A DNA stretch of 42,429 nt from Ruminococcus sp. AF41-9 (GCF_003477525.1 NZ_QUDO01000032.1:1-42429), one strand, 5' to 3'; counted from the stretch's first letter, positions 24,724-33,611 are shown. Translations and numbers: made by a program. Notes: generated from the sequence alone by a model not told the origin.

Positions 24724-26073
24724 ATGGGAAAATATTTTGGAACAGATGGATTTCGTGGAGAGGCAAATGTAAAACTGACAGTGAATCATGCGTTTAAAGT
24801 TGGACGTTATGTAGGATGGTATTATGGAAGAAATCACAAAGCAAAGATCGTGATCGGTAAAGATACCAGAAGAAGCAGTTACATGTTTGAGTATGCACTT
24901 GTTGCAGGACTGACTGCATCCGGTGCAGACGCGTATCTTCTTCATGTAACAACAACCCCAAGCGTTTCCTATGCAGTACGCACAGAAGACTTTGACTGCG
25001 GTATCATGATCTCTGCAAGCCATAATCCGTTCTATGATAACGGAATCAAACTTCTCAACGGAAACGGACAGAAGATCGAGGCAGAGGTAGAAGAGAGAAT
25101 CGAAGCATATCTGGACGGAGAGATAGAAGAACTTCCTCTGGCTACCAGAGAAGATGTCGGACGCACGATTGACTTTGCTTCCGGAAGAAACCGTTACATC
25201 GGTTATCTGATCTCTATCCCGTCCCGCGACTTCAAGAACATCAAAGTTGGTCTGGACTGTGCGAACGGAAGTTCTTCTGCAATCGCAAAGAGCGTGTTCG
25301 ATGCACTCCGCGCAAAAACTTATGTGATCAATAACCAGCCGGACGGAACCAACATCAATACAAACTGTGGCTCTACACATATTGAAGTTCTTCAGAAATA
25401 TGTGGTAGACAATGGCCTGGATATCGGTTTTGCCTATGACGGAGATGCTGACCGCTGTATCGCAGTAGACCACAGAGGAAATGTGATCGACGGCGATAAG
25501 ATTATGTATGTCTGCGGAAAATATCTTCAGGAAAAAGGTAAATTAAACGGAAATACCGTTGTGACAACCGTAATGTCCAACCTTGGATTATACAAGTCCT
25601 TCGAAAGAGAAGGCATCAACTATGAGCAGACAGCAGTTGGGGATAAATATGTTGCCGAGAACATGATGGAGAATAATTACAGCCTGGGCGGTGAGCAGTC
25701 CGGACATATTATTTTCAGCCGCTATGCAGCAACCGGTGATGGAATCCTGACTTCTCTTATGATCATGGAAGCATGCGTGGAGAAAAAGTCAACTCTCTGC
25801 GATCTGGCAAAAGAAATGAAAGTTTATCCACAGCTTCTGCGCAATGTGCGCGTAGCTGACAAGAAAACTGCAAGAGAAAATCCGAAGCTTGTGGCAGCAG
25901 TGGAAGAAGTTGCCAATGCTCTTGGAGATGACGGACGTATCCTTGTCCGCGAAAGTGGTACAGAACCGCTGATCCGTGTAATGGTAGAGGCAGGAACAGA
26001 CGAAATCTGCCATGAACATGTAGATCATGTGGTGAAAGTAATGGAAGAAGAAGGACTGATCGTTGAAGCATAA
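24724..26073 (+). CDS. glmM: Phosphoglucosamine mutase
   Basis: The 449-residue enzyme interconverts glucosamine-6-phosphate and glucosamine-1-phosphate for UDP-GlcNAc and peptidoglycan. FGTDGFRG at the N-terminus, the phosphoserine loop MISASHNPFYDNGIK (Ser about residue 100), the metal loop YDGDADRC, the sugar loop GGEQSGHII and the phosphate-binding RESGTEPLIRVM are all present and intact. It lies 94 bases after the nucleotidyltransferase and is followed by the TPR lipoprotein. Confidence 0.95.
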   Translation: MGKYFGTDGFRGEANVKLTVNHAFKVGRYVGWYYGRNHKAKIVIGKDTRRSSYMFEYALVAGLTASGADAYLLHVTTTPSVSYAVRTEDFDCGIMISASHNPFYDNGIKLLNGNGQKIEAEVEERIEAYLDGEIEELPLATREDVGRTIDFASGRNRYIGYLISIPSRDFKNIKVGLDCANGSSSAIAKSVFDALRAKTYVINNQPDGTNINTNCGSTHIEVLQKYVVDNGLDIGFAYDGDADRCIAVDHRGNVIDGDKIMYVCGKYLQEKGKLNGNTVVTTVMSNLGLYKSFEREGINYEQTAVGDKYVAENMMENNYSLGGEQSGHIIFSRYAATGDGILTSLMIMEACVEKKSTLCDLAKEMKVYPQLLRNVRVADKKTARENPKLVAAVEEVANALGDDGRILVRESGTEPLIRVMVEAGTDEICHEHVDHVVKVMEEEGLIVEA

Positions 26074-26110
26074 CTGTTCAGTACTTTCACAGTTACATTG
26101 ACGAAACAGT
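26073..26110 (+). repeat. Degenerate GTTACTG-family palindrome after glmM
   Basis: ACTGTTC (26073-26079) and GAAACAGT (26103-26110) flank a segment with CACAGTTACATTG. It begins at the glmM stop codon and fills the gap to the next gene. Confidence 0.35.
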
Positions 26111-26121
26111 AAAGGAAATAC

Positions 26122-27174
26122 ATGAAAAATAAAAAAACGGCATTACTTCTGGCAGTCTGCCTGAGTCTTGGAACTCTGGCAGGCTGCAGTACAGAGGAGA
26201 TCAATAATTACAGACAGGCAGAGCTGGATCTGGCAGATGGAAATTTCCAGACTGCACTGGAAGAATATGAGACGGCTGTTTCAGACGGCATAAAAGTGGC
26301 AGAGTCCTACAGGGGAGCTGGTGTGGCAAATGTGCGGCTTGGAAATTATGAGGCAGCTATCGAAGATTTCACCCAGGCTCTGAACTGCGAAAAAGTGGGA
26401 AAAGCTCTGAAAAAAGATATTTTATCTTACAGAGCAGCCGCATATCTGAAAACAAAATCTTATGAGGAAGCTCTGACAGACTGCCAGGCACTGGCCGAAG
26501 GCTATGATATGGATGCGGATCTGTACTTCCTGTCAGGAGAAGTGGCACTTGCCATGGATTCCTATGAAGAAGCCGCTTCTTATTTTGAACAGGCTTATGG
26601 AGAGGATGCCACTTATGATATGGCAATCCGCATCTATGCGGTTTATCTGGAACAGGATATGGAAGCCGACGGAACCAGATACCTGGAGGCAGCGTTATCC
26701 GGTGAGGCGAAAAATGCCCAGGATCACTGCGACAGAGGAAGAGTCTACTATTATATGGATGATTATGACAATGCTTCAGAGGAACTGAAGCAGGCAATTG
26801 ACGGTGGAAATACGGAAGCGATGGCTCTGCTGGGAATGGTATACATGGAACAGAAAGACACTGCGAATGCGAGAAGCATGTTCCAGCAGTATGTATCTCA
26901 GGCAGAAAACGGTGCCAAAGGCTACAATGGTCTGGCATTATGCGACATTGCGGACGGAGACTATGACAGTGCTCTTTCCAATATCAGCAGTGGCATTTCA
27001 GCGGCAGATGCCGAAGACATGCAGAGTCTTCTGTTTAATGAAATGGTTGTGTATGAGAAGAAACTGGACTTCGCGACAGCCCTTCAGAAAGCGGAAGAAT
27101 ATATGAATATGTATCCGGATGATAAAACAGCCAAAAAAGAGCTGGCATTTCTGAAAACCCGTGTAGAAAGCTAA
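26122..27174 (+). CDS. Tetratricopeptide-repeat lipoprotein
   Basis: The 350-residue protein has a lipoprotein signal (MKNKKTALLLAVCLSLGTLAGC, lipobox LAGC at 19-22) and then about seven TPR units with the W/L-x-x-G-x-Y-x-x-A pattern (ALEEYETAV, YEAAIEDFTQAL, YEEAASYFEQAY, YDNASEELKQAI and others) to the end. It is predicted on the outer face of the membrane as a protein-interaction scaffold. The partner is not known. It lies within the glmM-hflX run, nine bases ahead of hflX. Confidence 0.85.
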   Translation: MKNKKTALLLAVCLSLGTLAGCSTEEINNYRQAELDLADGNFQTALEEYETAVSDGIKVAESYRGAGVANVRLGNYEAAIEDFTQALNCEKVGKALKKDILSYRAAAYLKTKSYEEALTDCQALAEGYDMDADLYFLSGEVALAMDSYEEAASYFEQAYGEDATYDMAIRIYAVYLEQDMEADGTRYLEAALSGEAKNAQDHCDRGRVYYYMDDYDNASEELKQAIDGGNTEAMALLGMVYMEQKDTANARSMFQQYVSQAENGAKGYNGLALCDIADGDYDSALSNISSGISAADAEDMQSLLFNEMVVYEKKLDFATALQKAEEYMNMYPDDKTAKKELAFLKTRVES

Positions 27175-27182
27175 GGAGTATT

Positions 27183-28418
27183 ATGGAAGAATTTGGCAGA
27201 TTAGAAGAGAGAGTGGTTCTGGTTGGTGTTCAGACCGGAGAGAATGACAATGTGGAAGAATCCCTGGATGAGCTGGAAGAACTTGCCGGTACTGCCGGTG
27301 CTGTCACAGTGGGTAAGATCATCCAGAACCGTGAGGCTGTACATCCGGGAACATACATTGGAAAAGGTAAGATCGAAGAAGTCCGGGCACTGGTTTATGC
27401 CATGGATGCGACAGGAATCATCTGTGATGATGAACTTTCTCCTGCACAGCTTAATAACCTGGAACGGGAGCTGGACTGCAAGGTTATGGACAGGACGCTG
27501 CTGATCCTTGATATTTTTGCAGCCCGTGCAGTGACAAGTGAAGGTAAGATTCAGGTAGAACTGGCACAGCTTCGCTACCGTGCGGCGCGGCTGGTTGGCC
27601 TGAGAGAGTCTCTTTCCCGTCTGGGCGGTGGAATCGGAACCAGAGGCCCTGGTGAAAAGAAACTGGAGACGGACCGTCGTCTGATCCGTACCAGAATCTC
27701 TGCATTAAAGCAGGAACTGGCGCAGGTGGAGAAGCACAGAGAGCTGATCCGTGCAAACCGTGCCAGAGGAAATATGAAAACGGCTGCGATCGTAGGCTAT
27801 ACGAACGCCGGAAAATCAACGTTATTAAATAAACTGACCGGTTCCGAAGTTCTTTCCGAGGATAAACTGTTTGCGACACTGGACCCTACCACCAGAGTTC
27901 TGGATCTGGCAGACGGGCAGCAGATTTTGCTGACGGATACCGTAGGATTTATCCATAAACTGCCGCACCATCTGGTTGAGGCGTTTAAGAGTACTCTGGA
28001 AGAGGCGAAATATGCGGATTATATCATTCATGTGGTGGATGCTTCCAATCCGCAGGCAGAGATGCAGATGCATGTGGTATATGAGACACTGCGTGAACTG
28101 GGCGTGATGGGAAAAAAGATTATTACCCTGTTTAACAAGCAGGACGCACCGGGAGCAGCTGGACTCAGGGACTTTAAATCTGATTATTCCCTGAAAATTT
28201 CGGCAAGAACAGGAGAGGGACTGTCAGAACTCAATGATCTTTTTCAGAAACTTCTTGCAGAAGAACTGATTTATGTGGAACGGCTTTTTCCATATCATGA
28301 GGCCGGTAAAATTCAGCTCATCCGTGAATATGGACAGCTGATTTCCGAGGAATATACAGACACCGGAATCGCAGTAAAAGCAAGGGTTCCAAAGGAAATT
28401 TACCCGAAAGTAGTGTAA
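27183..28418 (+). CDS. hflX: GTPase HflX
   Basis: The 411-residue protein is a normal HflX, a ribosome-splitting GTPase acting on 50S/70S particles under stress. The N-terminal HflX domain carries HPGTYIGKGKIEEV and ICDDELSPAQLNNLE; the glycine-rich hinge is GGGIGTRGPGEKKLETDRR; the G domain has G1 GYTNAGKST, G3 DTVGFIHKLPHHLVEAFKSTLEE and G4 NKQD. It starts eight bases after the TPR lipoprotein (site AAGGAG) and may be translated from the same transcript. Confidence 0.94.
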   Translation: MEEFGRLEERVVLVGVQTGENDNVEESLDELEELAGTAGAVTVGKIIQNREAVHPGTYIGKGKIEEVRALVYAMDATGIICDDELSPAQLNNLERELDCKVMDRTLLILDIFAARAVTSEGKIQVELAQLRYRAARLVGLRESLSRLGGGIGTRGPGEKKLETDRRLIRTRISALKQELAQVEKHRELIRANRARGNMKTAAIVGYTNAGKSTLLNKLTGSEVLSEDKLFATLDPTTRVLDLADGQQILLTDTVGFIHKLPHHLVEAFKSTLEEAKYADYIIHVVDASNPQAEMQMHVVYETLRELGVMGKKIITLFNKQDAPGAAGLRDFKSDYSLKISARTGEGLSELNDLFQKLLAEELIYVERLFPYHEAGKIQLIREYGQLISEEYTDTGIAVKARVPKEIYPKVV

Positions 28419-28466
28419 AAATATCCACGAAACAGCGGGCGGAAAAATCACAGGTAAAACAATACG

Positions 28467-28520
28467 AATACCATATCATGTTCTTTAATACAAACAAAGA
28501 CACAAGATATGGTATTTTTT
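28467..28520 (+). terminator. Terminator-like inverted repeat after hflX (overlaps NrdR-like boxes)
   Basis: AATACCATATC (28467-28477) and GATATGGTATT (28506-28516) with TTTTTT behind. The 28-base loop is long for a terminator. The same bases form two NrdR-like boxes (separate entry), which are themselves palindromic, so the repeat may be regulatory, terminating, or both. Confidence 0.5.
28468..28515. promoter_or_regulatory. Candidate pair of NrdR boxes upstream of nrdD
   Basis: The 16-mers ATACCATATCATGTTC (28468-28483) and ACACAAGATATGGTAT (28500-28515) each agree with the NrdR consensus ACACWATATCTWGTGT at about 11-12 positions and start 32 bases apart, three helical turns, the spacing NrdR pairs normally show. 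They end ten bases before the nrdD -35 box. nrdR itself is not in the window. Confidence 0.5.
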
Positions 28521-28524
28521 AAGG

Positions 28525-28553
28525 TTGACGTCAGAGGGAGTCTCTGATACAAT
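28525..28553 (+). promoter_or_regulatory. nrdD promoter
   Basis: TTGACG (28525-28530), 17 bases, TACAAT (28548-28553), with TGA forming an extended -10. A leader hairpin (ATGCC 28587-28591 with GGCAT, and CTCT/AGAG, then T-run to 28630) follows before the ribosome site and might attenuate. Confidence 0.7.
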
Positions 28554-28677
28554 AAACCTACAGCGTTTGAAAAGGACGTGAAGTGGATGCCGCAAAAATA
28601 CTCTGAAAAAGTTTTGAGAGGCATTTTTTTATGGCAGAAATGAACGAAAAAAAGATAACGGTGGGGAGGCATTGAAT

Positions 28678-31152
28678 ATGTTTCAGGTTGTGAAACGTGA
28701 TGGTGAAATTGACGAGTTTAAGATTGGCAAGATTACAGCAGCCATTCATAAAGCGTTTGATGCGAAAGAGAAAGTTTACAGTGAGGATATGCTCGACCTT
28801 CTGGGACTGCGGGTTACTTCCGATTTCCAGAATAAGATTCAGGATGGCAAGATCACTGTGGAAGAAATTCAGGACAGTGTGGAAAATGTATTAATTCAGG
28901 CAGGATACTCTGATGTTGCGAAAGCATATATCCTGTACCGCAAACAGAGAGAGAAAGTCCGCAACATGAAATCAACGATCCTGGACTATAAAGAAATCGT
29001 AAACAGTTATGTAAAAGTAGAGGACTGGCGTGTCAAAGAGAACTCTACTGTGACTTATTCCGTAGGAGGACTGATCTTAAGCAACTCCGGTGCGGTTACT
29101 GCCAATTACTGGCTGTCAGAGATTTATGACAATGAGATTGCGGAGGCGCACAGAAATGCGGATATTCACATCCATGACCTGTCCATGCTGACCGGATACT
29201 GTGCAGGCTGGTCACTCAAGCAGCTCATTCAGGAGGGACTGGGAGGAATCGAAGGCAAGATTACTTCCTCACCTGCGAAACATCTGAGTGTGTTATGCAA
29301 CCAGATGGTAAACTTCCTGGGAATCATGCAGAATGAATGGGCCGGTGCGCAGGCGTTTTCTTCTTTTGATACTTATCTGGCTCCTTTTGTAAAGGCAGAT
29401 CACTTAAGCTATCCGGAAGTGAAGAAATGTATCGAATCCTTTATCTACGGTGTCAACACACCGAGCAGATGGGGAACACAGGCACCGTTTTCCAATATTA
29501 CACTGGACTGGACCGTGCCGGATGACCTTGCAGAACTTCCTGCTATCGTAGGCGGCAAAAATATGGATTTCAAGTACAAAGACTGCAAGAAAGAGATGGA
29601 TATGATCAACAAGGCATTTATCGAGACCATGATCGAAGGCGATGCCAACGGACGCGGATTCCAGTATCCGATTCCGACCTATTCCATCACAAAGGAGTTT
29701 GACTGGTCCGACACAGAGAACAACCGTCTCCTTTTTGAAATGACATCCAAATATGGAACACCATATTTCTCAAACTATATTAACAGTGACATGAAACCAA
29801 GCGACATCCGAAGCATGTGCTGCCGTCTGCGTCTGGATTTAAGAGAACTCAGAAAGAAGAGCGGTGGATTCTTCGGTTCCGGAGAGAGCACAGGTTCTGT
29901 GGGCGTGGTAACGATCAATATGCCGCGTATTGCATACCAGTCTAAGACACCGGAAGAATTTTATAACCGTCTGGACCGCATGATGGATATCTCCGCGCGT
30001 TCTCTGCACATTAAGAGAGAAGTCATCAGCAAGCTGCTGGATGAGGGGCTGTATCCTTATACAAAGAGATATCTGGGAAGCTTTTCCAATCATTTCTCTA
30101 CCATTGGCCTGGTGGGAATGAATGAAGTCGGCTTAAATGCGCGCTGGCTGGGTGGAGATATGTCCGATGAGCAGACACAGAAATTTACAAAAGAAGTCCT
30201 GATCCATATGAGAGAGCGTCTTTCTGATTATCAGGTAAAATATGAGGGCGAGCTGTTCAATCTGGAGGCAACTCCGGCAGAGTCCACCGCATACCGTCTG
30301 GCAAAACACGACAGAAAGCGCTGGCCGGACATTAAGACAGCAGGAAAGAAAGGGGATACTCCTTATTATACAAACAGTTCCCATCTGCCTGTAGAATACA
30401 CGACAGATATTTTTGATGCGTTGGATATTCAGGACGAGCTCCAGACTTTATATACATCAGGAACCGTATTCCATGCCTTTATCGGAGAGAAACTGCCTGA
30501 CTGGAAGGCTGCTGCGGCACTGGTGCGTAAGATCGCAGAGAATTATAAGTTACCGTATTATACCATTTCTCCGACTTACTCTGTATGCAGAGAACACGGA
30601 TATATCAGCGGCGAGCATTTCACCTGTCCGAAATGTGGTAAGAAGGCAGAAGTTTACAGCCGTATCACCGGATATTACAGACCGGTACAGAACTGGAATG
30701 ACGGTAAGGCACAGGAGTATAAGAACCGTACCCTGTATGATGTGATGCATTCAGATGTAAAGAAAGCTTCCACAGTACATATGGAGAATCCGGCAGCCGT
30801 TCAGATGGAAAAAACAGCAGAAAAAAATACAGAAAATAACACAGAAAACAGCACAAAAGAATTTCAGCCTGTACATACAACTATGGTGACGATGACCAGC
30901 GATGACGTAAAAATCGAGCCGGTAGCCTCCCATAAGTATCTGTTTACGACAAGCACCTGCCCGAACTGCCGTATGGCAAAGAAGATGCTCGAAGGTGAAG
31001 AGCTGGAGATCATTGATGCGGAGAAGAATCCGGAGATAGCAAAACAGTTTGGCATCATGCAGGCACCGACACTTGTCATCACTGACGGAGAGCATATGAC
31101 AAAATACGTAAATGCTTCCAATATCCAGAGATATGTGGACGAAGAATTATAA
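28678..31152 (+). CDS. nrdD: Anaerobic ribonucleotide reductase NrdD with fused glutaredoxin-like domain
   Basis: The 824-residue class III enzyme reduces ribonucleoside triphosphates without oxygen. Order: ATP-cone (1-95, VVKRDGEIDEFKIGKITAAI); ten-stranded barrel core with SGGFFGSGESTGSVGVVTINMPR; zinc cysteines C...CPKCGKK; glycyl-radical segment RITGYYRPVQNW with Gly at about 665. After a 40-residue low-complexity E/K/N/T linker comes a thioredoxin-fold domain with CPNC (C761/C764) and cis-Pro MQAPTLVI, which would supply electrons. ATG 28678 is preferred (GGGGAGG eight bases upstream) over TTG 28672. The activase NrdG needed to make the radical is not next to it. Confidence 0.95.
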   Translation: MFQVVKRDGEIDEFKIGKITAAIHKAFDAKEKVYSEDMLDLLGLRVTSDFQNKIQDGKITVEEIQDSVENVLIQAGYSDVAKAYILYRKQREKVRNMKSTILDYKEIVNSYVKVEDWRVKENSTVTYSVGGLILSNSGAVTANYWLSEIYDNEIAEAHRNADIHIHDLSMLTGYCAGWSLKQLIQEGLGGIEGKITSSPAKHLSVLCNQMVNFLGIMQNEWAGAQAFSSFDTYLAPFVKADHLSYPEVKKCIESFIYGVNTPSRWGTQAPFSNITLDWTVPDDLAELPAIVGGKNMDFKYKDCKKEMDMINKAFIETMIEGDANGRGFQYPIPTYSITKEFDWSDTENNRLLFEMTSKYGTPYFSNYINSDMKPSDIRSMCCRLRLDLRELRKKSGGFFGSGESTGSVGVVTINMPRIAYQSKTPEEFYNRLDRMMDISARSLHIKREVISKLLDEGLYPYTKRYLGSFSNHFSTIGLVGMNEVGLNARWLGGDMSDEQTQKFTKEVLIHMRERLSDYQVKYEGELFNLEATPAESTAYRLAKHDRKRWPDIKTAGKKGDTPYYTNSSHLPVEYTTDIFDALDIQDELQTLYTSGTVFHAFIGEKLPDWKAAAALVRKIAENYKLPYYTISPTYSVCREHGYISGEHFTCPKCGKKAEVYSRITGYYRPVQNWNDGKAQEYKNRTLYDVMHSDVKKASTVHMENPAAVQMEKTAEKNTENNTENSTKEFQPVHTTMVTMTSDDVKIEPVASHKYLFTTSTCPNCRMAKKMLEGEELEIIDAEKNPEIAKQFGIMQAPTLVITDGEHMTKYVNASNIQRYVDEEL

Positions 31153-31177
31153 TGAAAATTGCGGAAGCAGGGGACTG

Positions 31178-31192
31178 ACCTGATTCGGTTAA
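31178..31192 (-). repeat. Short copy of dispersed-repeat head
   Basis: Reverse complement reads TTAACCGAATCAGGT, matching the head motif at 13091, 13274, 16553 and 20409. Confidence 0.35.
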
Positions 31193-31234
31193 GTAACAGA
31201 AAAAGAAGATATTTAGAATGAGAGGAAAAACAGT

Positions 31235-31663
31235 ATGATCAAACAGAATATTGTATTTGTGGAAAATAAAGCAGGAAGTTTAAAAAGAGTCACCAATATT
31301 CTTGCCAACAATGATATCAATATTTATGGTTTTGCATGTTTTGACGCACCGGAGTTTGCGATTTTCCGTATGATCTGCAATGATCCTGACAAAGCAGAGA
31401 TCATTTTGAATCAGAGTGGATATATGAACCGTATCACACAGGCAATTGTAGTGGATATGAAGGATCAGGTTGGTGGTCTGGATGAACTGCTGAAAGTTCT
31501 GGCAGACAGCAATGTAAGCCTGGATTATATCTATACTTCTTTCCACAGGAAGGATCTGACACCGGTTGTTATCCTTCACTCCGAAGACATCACAGTGACA
31601 GAGAGTGTATTGAAAAACAATGGATTCAAGGTCTTTACTTCCGTAGACGAACTGGAAAAATAA
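31235..31663 (+). CDS. ACT-domain amino-acid-binding protein
   Basis: The 142-residue protein consists of two ACT domains (1-70: IVFVENKAGSLKRVTNILANNDINIYGF; 75-142: VVDMKDQVGGLDELLKVLADSNVSLDYIYTS). The GSL/GGL turn with following helix is the usual ligand-binding site at the domain interface. Stand-alone double-ACT proteins of this kind in Clostridia are thought to sense amino acids, often beside phenylacetate-CoA ligase genes; here the neighbour is nrdD. No catalytic domain is present. Confidence 0.85.
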   Translation: MIKQNIVFVENKAGSLKRVTNILANNDINIYGFACFDAPEFAIFRMICNDPDKAEIILNQSGYMNRITQAIVVDMKDQVGGLDELLKVLADSNVSLDYIYTSFHRKDLTPVVILHSEDITVTESVLKNNGFKVFTSVDELEK

Positions 31664-31726
31664 ATAATCAAAGTACAGAGTCCTCATTACAGAAGATAAT
31701 GAGATTTTACAGGCATATGTGAGCAG

Positions 31727-31763
31727 CAGGACGATTCTCCGTTGGACCAGGGGAATCGTCCTG
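31727..31763 (+). terminator. Terminator-like hairpin after the ACT gene
   Basis: CAGGACGATTC (31727-31737) pairs perfectly with GAATCGTCCTG (31753-31763); TTGTATCC follows. The remaining gap to 31890 shows no gene. Confidence 0.6.
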
Positions 31764-31889
31764 TTGTATCCTGTAAGAAATGATTTTGTATATTCTGCAA
31801 AAATAAATCCGTTCTCCTGAATTTTCGTTATTGCTTTGAGGGGGCAGTAATGACTTTCTGTTGTCAATTCCTTCGTATTCAGCAACGAT

Positions 31890-31953
31890 TTCCCTACATT
31901 CATATGGGAATTGAAAAAATATCTTGACCAAACAACTAGGAATACTATATAAT
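31890..31953 (+). promoter_or_regulatory. Promoter and candidate operator of the Rrf2 regulator gene
   Basis: TTGACC (31924-31929), 18 bases and a perfect TATAAT (31948-31953). The spacer contains ACTAGGAAT (31935-31943), identical to a 9-mer in the metY promoter spacer. An inverted repeat TTCCC-N11-GGGAA lies at 31890-31910 just upstream of the -35. These suggest autoregulation by the Rrf2 protein. Confidence 0.55.
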
Positions 31954-32028
31954 AGAAGAATAATAAAAATAGGACGAGTTTCCGCTTTATATAAAAAATA
32001 ACATAATAAAAACAGGAGGGTTTATACA

Positions 32029-32463
32029 ATGCAGATTTCTACCAAAGGAAGATATGCTTTAAGACTGATGCTTGATCTTGCAGTTCATAATACAGGAGAG
32101 CTTGTAAAAATTAAAGACATTGCAGCAAGAGAGGAGATTTCCGAGAAATATCTGGAACAGATTATTTCTTCTTTAAAGAAAGCGGGATATGTAAAGAGTT
32201 TACGTGGAGCGCAGGGAGGCTACATGCTTGCCAGAGAGCCGAAGACCTATACAGTCGGAATGATCTTACGACTGACAGAGGGCAGCATGAAACCGGTAGC
32301 CTGTCTGGAAGATGAACCAAACCAGTGCAGCAGAGCCGGAGAATGTGTGACTTTACGTCTCTGGAAAATGCTGGATGAAGCCATGGAAGGAGTCCTGAAC
32401 AGGGTGACACTTCAGGACCTCAAGGACTGGTATGAACAGATGGGAAATGACTATGTAATCTAA
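32029..32463 (+). CDS. Rrf2-family transcriptional regulator (CymR/IscR-like)
   Basis: The 144-residue protein starts MQISTKGRYALRLMLDLAVH, the Rrf2 signature, followed by the helix-turn-helix REEISEKYLEQIISSLKKAGYVKS and the wing GAQGGYMLAR. Three cysteines C92, C100 and C106 (CLEDEPNQC, AGEC) occupy the place of the IscR iron-sulfur ligands; Bacillus CymR lacks this set. The adjacent cysK, mnmA and metY genes point to control of cysteine/sulfur metabolism. In Bacillus, CymR represses as a complex with CysK. Start at AGGAGGG-supported ATG 32029. Confidence 0.88.
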   Translation: MQISTKGRYALRLMLDLAVHNTGELVKIKDIAAREEISEKYLEQIISSLKKAGYVKSLRGAQGGYMLAREPKTYTVGMILRLTEGSMKPVACLEDEPNQCSRAGECVTLRLWKMLDEAMEGVLNRVTLQDLKDWYEQMGNDYVI

Positions 32464-32480
32464 GCAGAATAATTAAGAAA

Positions 32481-32518
32481 AGAGCAATACTCTGGAGACA
32501 GGGTATTGCTCTTTTTTT
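32481..32518 (+). terminator. Terminator after the Rrf2 gene
   Basis: AGAGCAATAC (32481-32490) pairs with GTATTGCTCT (32502-32511), then TTTTTTT. Confidence 0.9.
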
Positions 32519-32539
32519 ATAAATACGGAAAACTTTTTC

Positions 32540-32604
32540 TTGACAATAAGGCGAATATAGAATATTATGTATATAACATATAATTCATATATATTTAGTA
32601 TGAA
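32540..32604 (+). promoter_or_regulatory. cysK promoter with downstream inverted repeat
   Basis: A perfect TTGACA (32540-32545), 17 bases and TATTAT (32563-32568). TTCATA-N9-TATGAA (32584-32604) lies just after the likely start of transcription, a repressor position. Its arm-N9-arm shape equals TTCCTA-N9-TAGGAA at metY. Confidence 0.6.
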
Positions 32605-32621
32605 ATAGGGAGGACGAACTC

Positions 32622-33551
32622 ATGGGAAAAATTTATAAGAATGCAGCAGAACTGGTTGGAAATACACCTCTCCTTGAAGTTGGAAATATTGAAAAAGAGC
32701 TGGGACTGGAAGCAAAGGTGCTGGTGAAACTTGAGTATTTTAACCCGGCAGGAAGTGCAAAGGACCGTATCGCACTGAGCATGATCGAAGATGCAGAAGA
32801 GAAAGGTGTTCTGAAACCTGGCGCAGTGATCATTGAGCCTACATCCGGAAACACAGGAATCGGTCTTGCTTCCCTTGCAACGATCAAAGGATACAGAGTA
32901 ATTCTTACCATGCCTGAGACAATGAGTGTGGAAAGAAGAAATATTCTGAAAGCGTACGGTGCAGAAATCGTTCTGACAGACGGAACCAAAGGCATGAACG
33001 GAGCTATTGCCAAAGCGAATGAACTTGCCAAAGAATATGAAAACAGCTTTATTCCAGGACAGTTTGAGAACCCGGCAAACCCTGCCATCCACAGAAAAAC
33101 AACAGGACCGGAAATCTGGAGAGATACTGACGGAGAGGTAGATATCTTCGTGGCAGGTGTTGGTACAGGCGGAACCATCACAGGTGTCGGTGAATATCTG
33201 AAATCCCAGAATCCGGATGTAAAAGTAGTGGCAGTAGAGCCTGCAACTTCTCCTGTACTTTCCCAGGGTAAGAGCGGTCCGCATAAGATTCAGGGAATCG
33301 GTGCCGGATTTGTGCCGAAAGCATTAAATACAGAAGTTTATGATGAAGTAATGCCGATCGAGAACGAAGATGCCTTTACAACAGGTAAACTCATTGCGAA
33401 ACATGAGGGAATCCTTGTCGGTATTTCTTCCGGTGCAGCTCTTCATGCAGCAATCCAGCTTGCAAAGAGACCGGAGAACAAAGGGAAAACAATCGTAGCC
33501 CTTCTTCCGGATTCCGGAGATCGTTACTACTCTACACCTTTATTTGTATAA
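32622..33551 (+). CDS. cysK: Cysteine synthase (O-acetylserine sulfhydrylase)
   Basis: The 309-residue PLP enzyme makes cysteine from O-acetylserine and sulfide. Visible: NTPLLEVGN; the PLP-lysine region [17 protein letters not shown] (Lys about residue 47; Ala where Val is common); substrate loop [12 protein letters not shown]; phosphate-binding [10 protein letters not shown]; and [15 protein letters not shown] at the C-terminus. It has its own promoter and terminator between the Rrf2 and mnmA genes. In Bacillus CysK also acts as partner of the Rrf2 protein CymR, which may hold here. Confidence 0.94.
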   Translation: MGKIYKNAAELVGNTPLLEVGNIEKELGLEAKVLVKLEYFNPAGSAKDRIALSMIEDAEEKGVLKPGAVIIEPTSGNTGIGLASLATIKGYRVILTMPETMSVERRNILKAYGAEIVLTDGTKGMNGAIAKANELAKEYENSFIPGQFENPANPAIHRKTTGPEIWRDTDGEVDIFVAGVGTGGTITGVGEYLKSQNPDVKVVAVEPATSPVLSQGKSGPHKIQGIGAGFVPKALNTEVYDEVMPIENEDAFTTGKLIAKHEGILVGISSGAALHAAIQLAKRPENKGKTIVALLPDSGDRYYSTPLFV

Positions 33552-33611
33552 AAACTTCTGAAAAATAAATGCTGCTTTTTCAAACTCAGCAGTGAAATAT
33601 AGTGGAAACTG

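Noticed and set aside
23685..25473. Two long minus-strand frames opposite the nucleotidyltransferase and glmM
   Set aside because: No family resemblance; the plus-strand genes carry all conserved motifs.
31280..32029. 249-codon minus-strand frame across the ACT gene and Rrf2 promoter
   Set aside because: Would run through a clear promoter and terminator hairpin; no homology or ribosome site.
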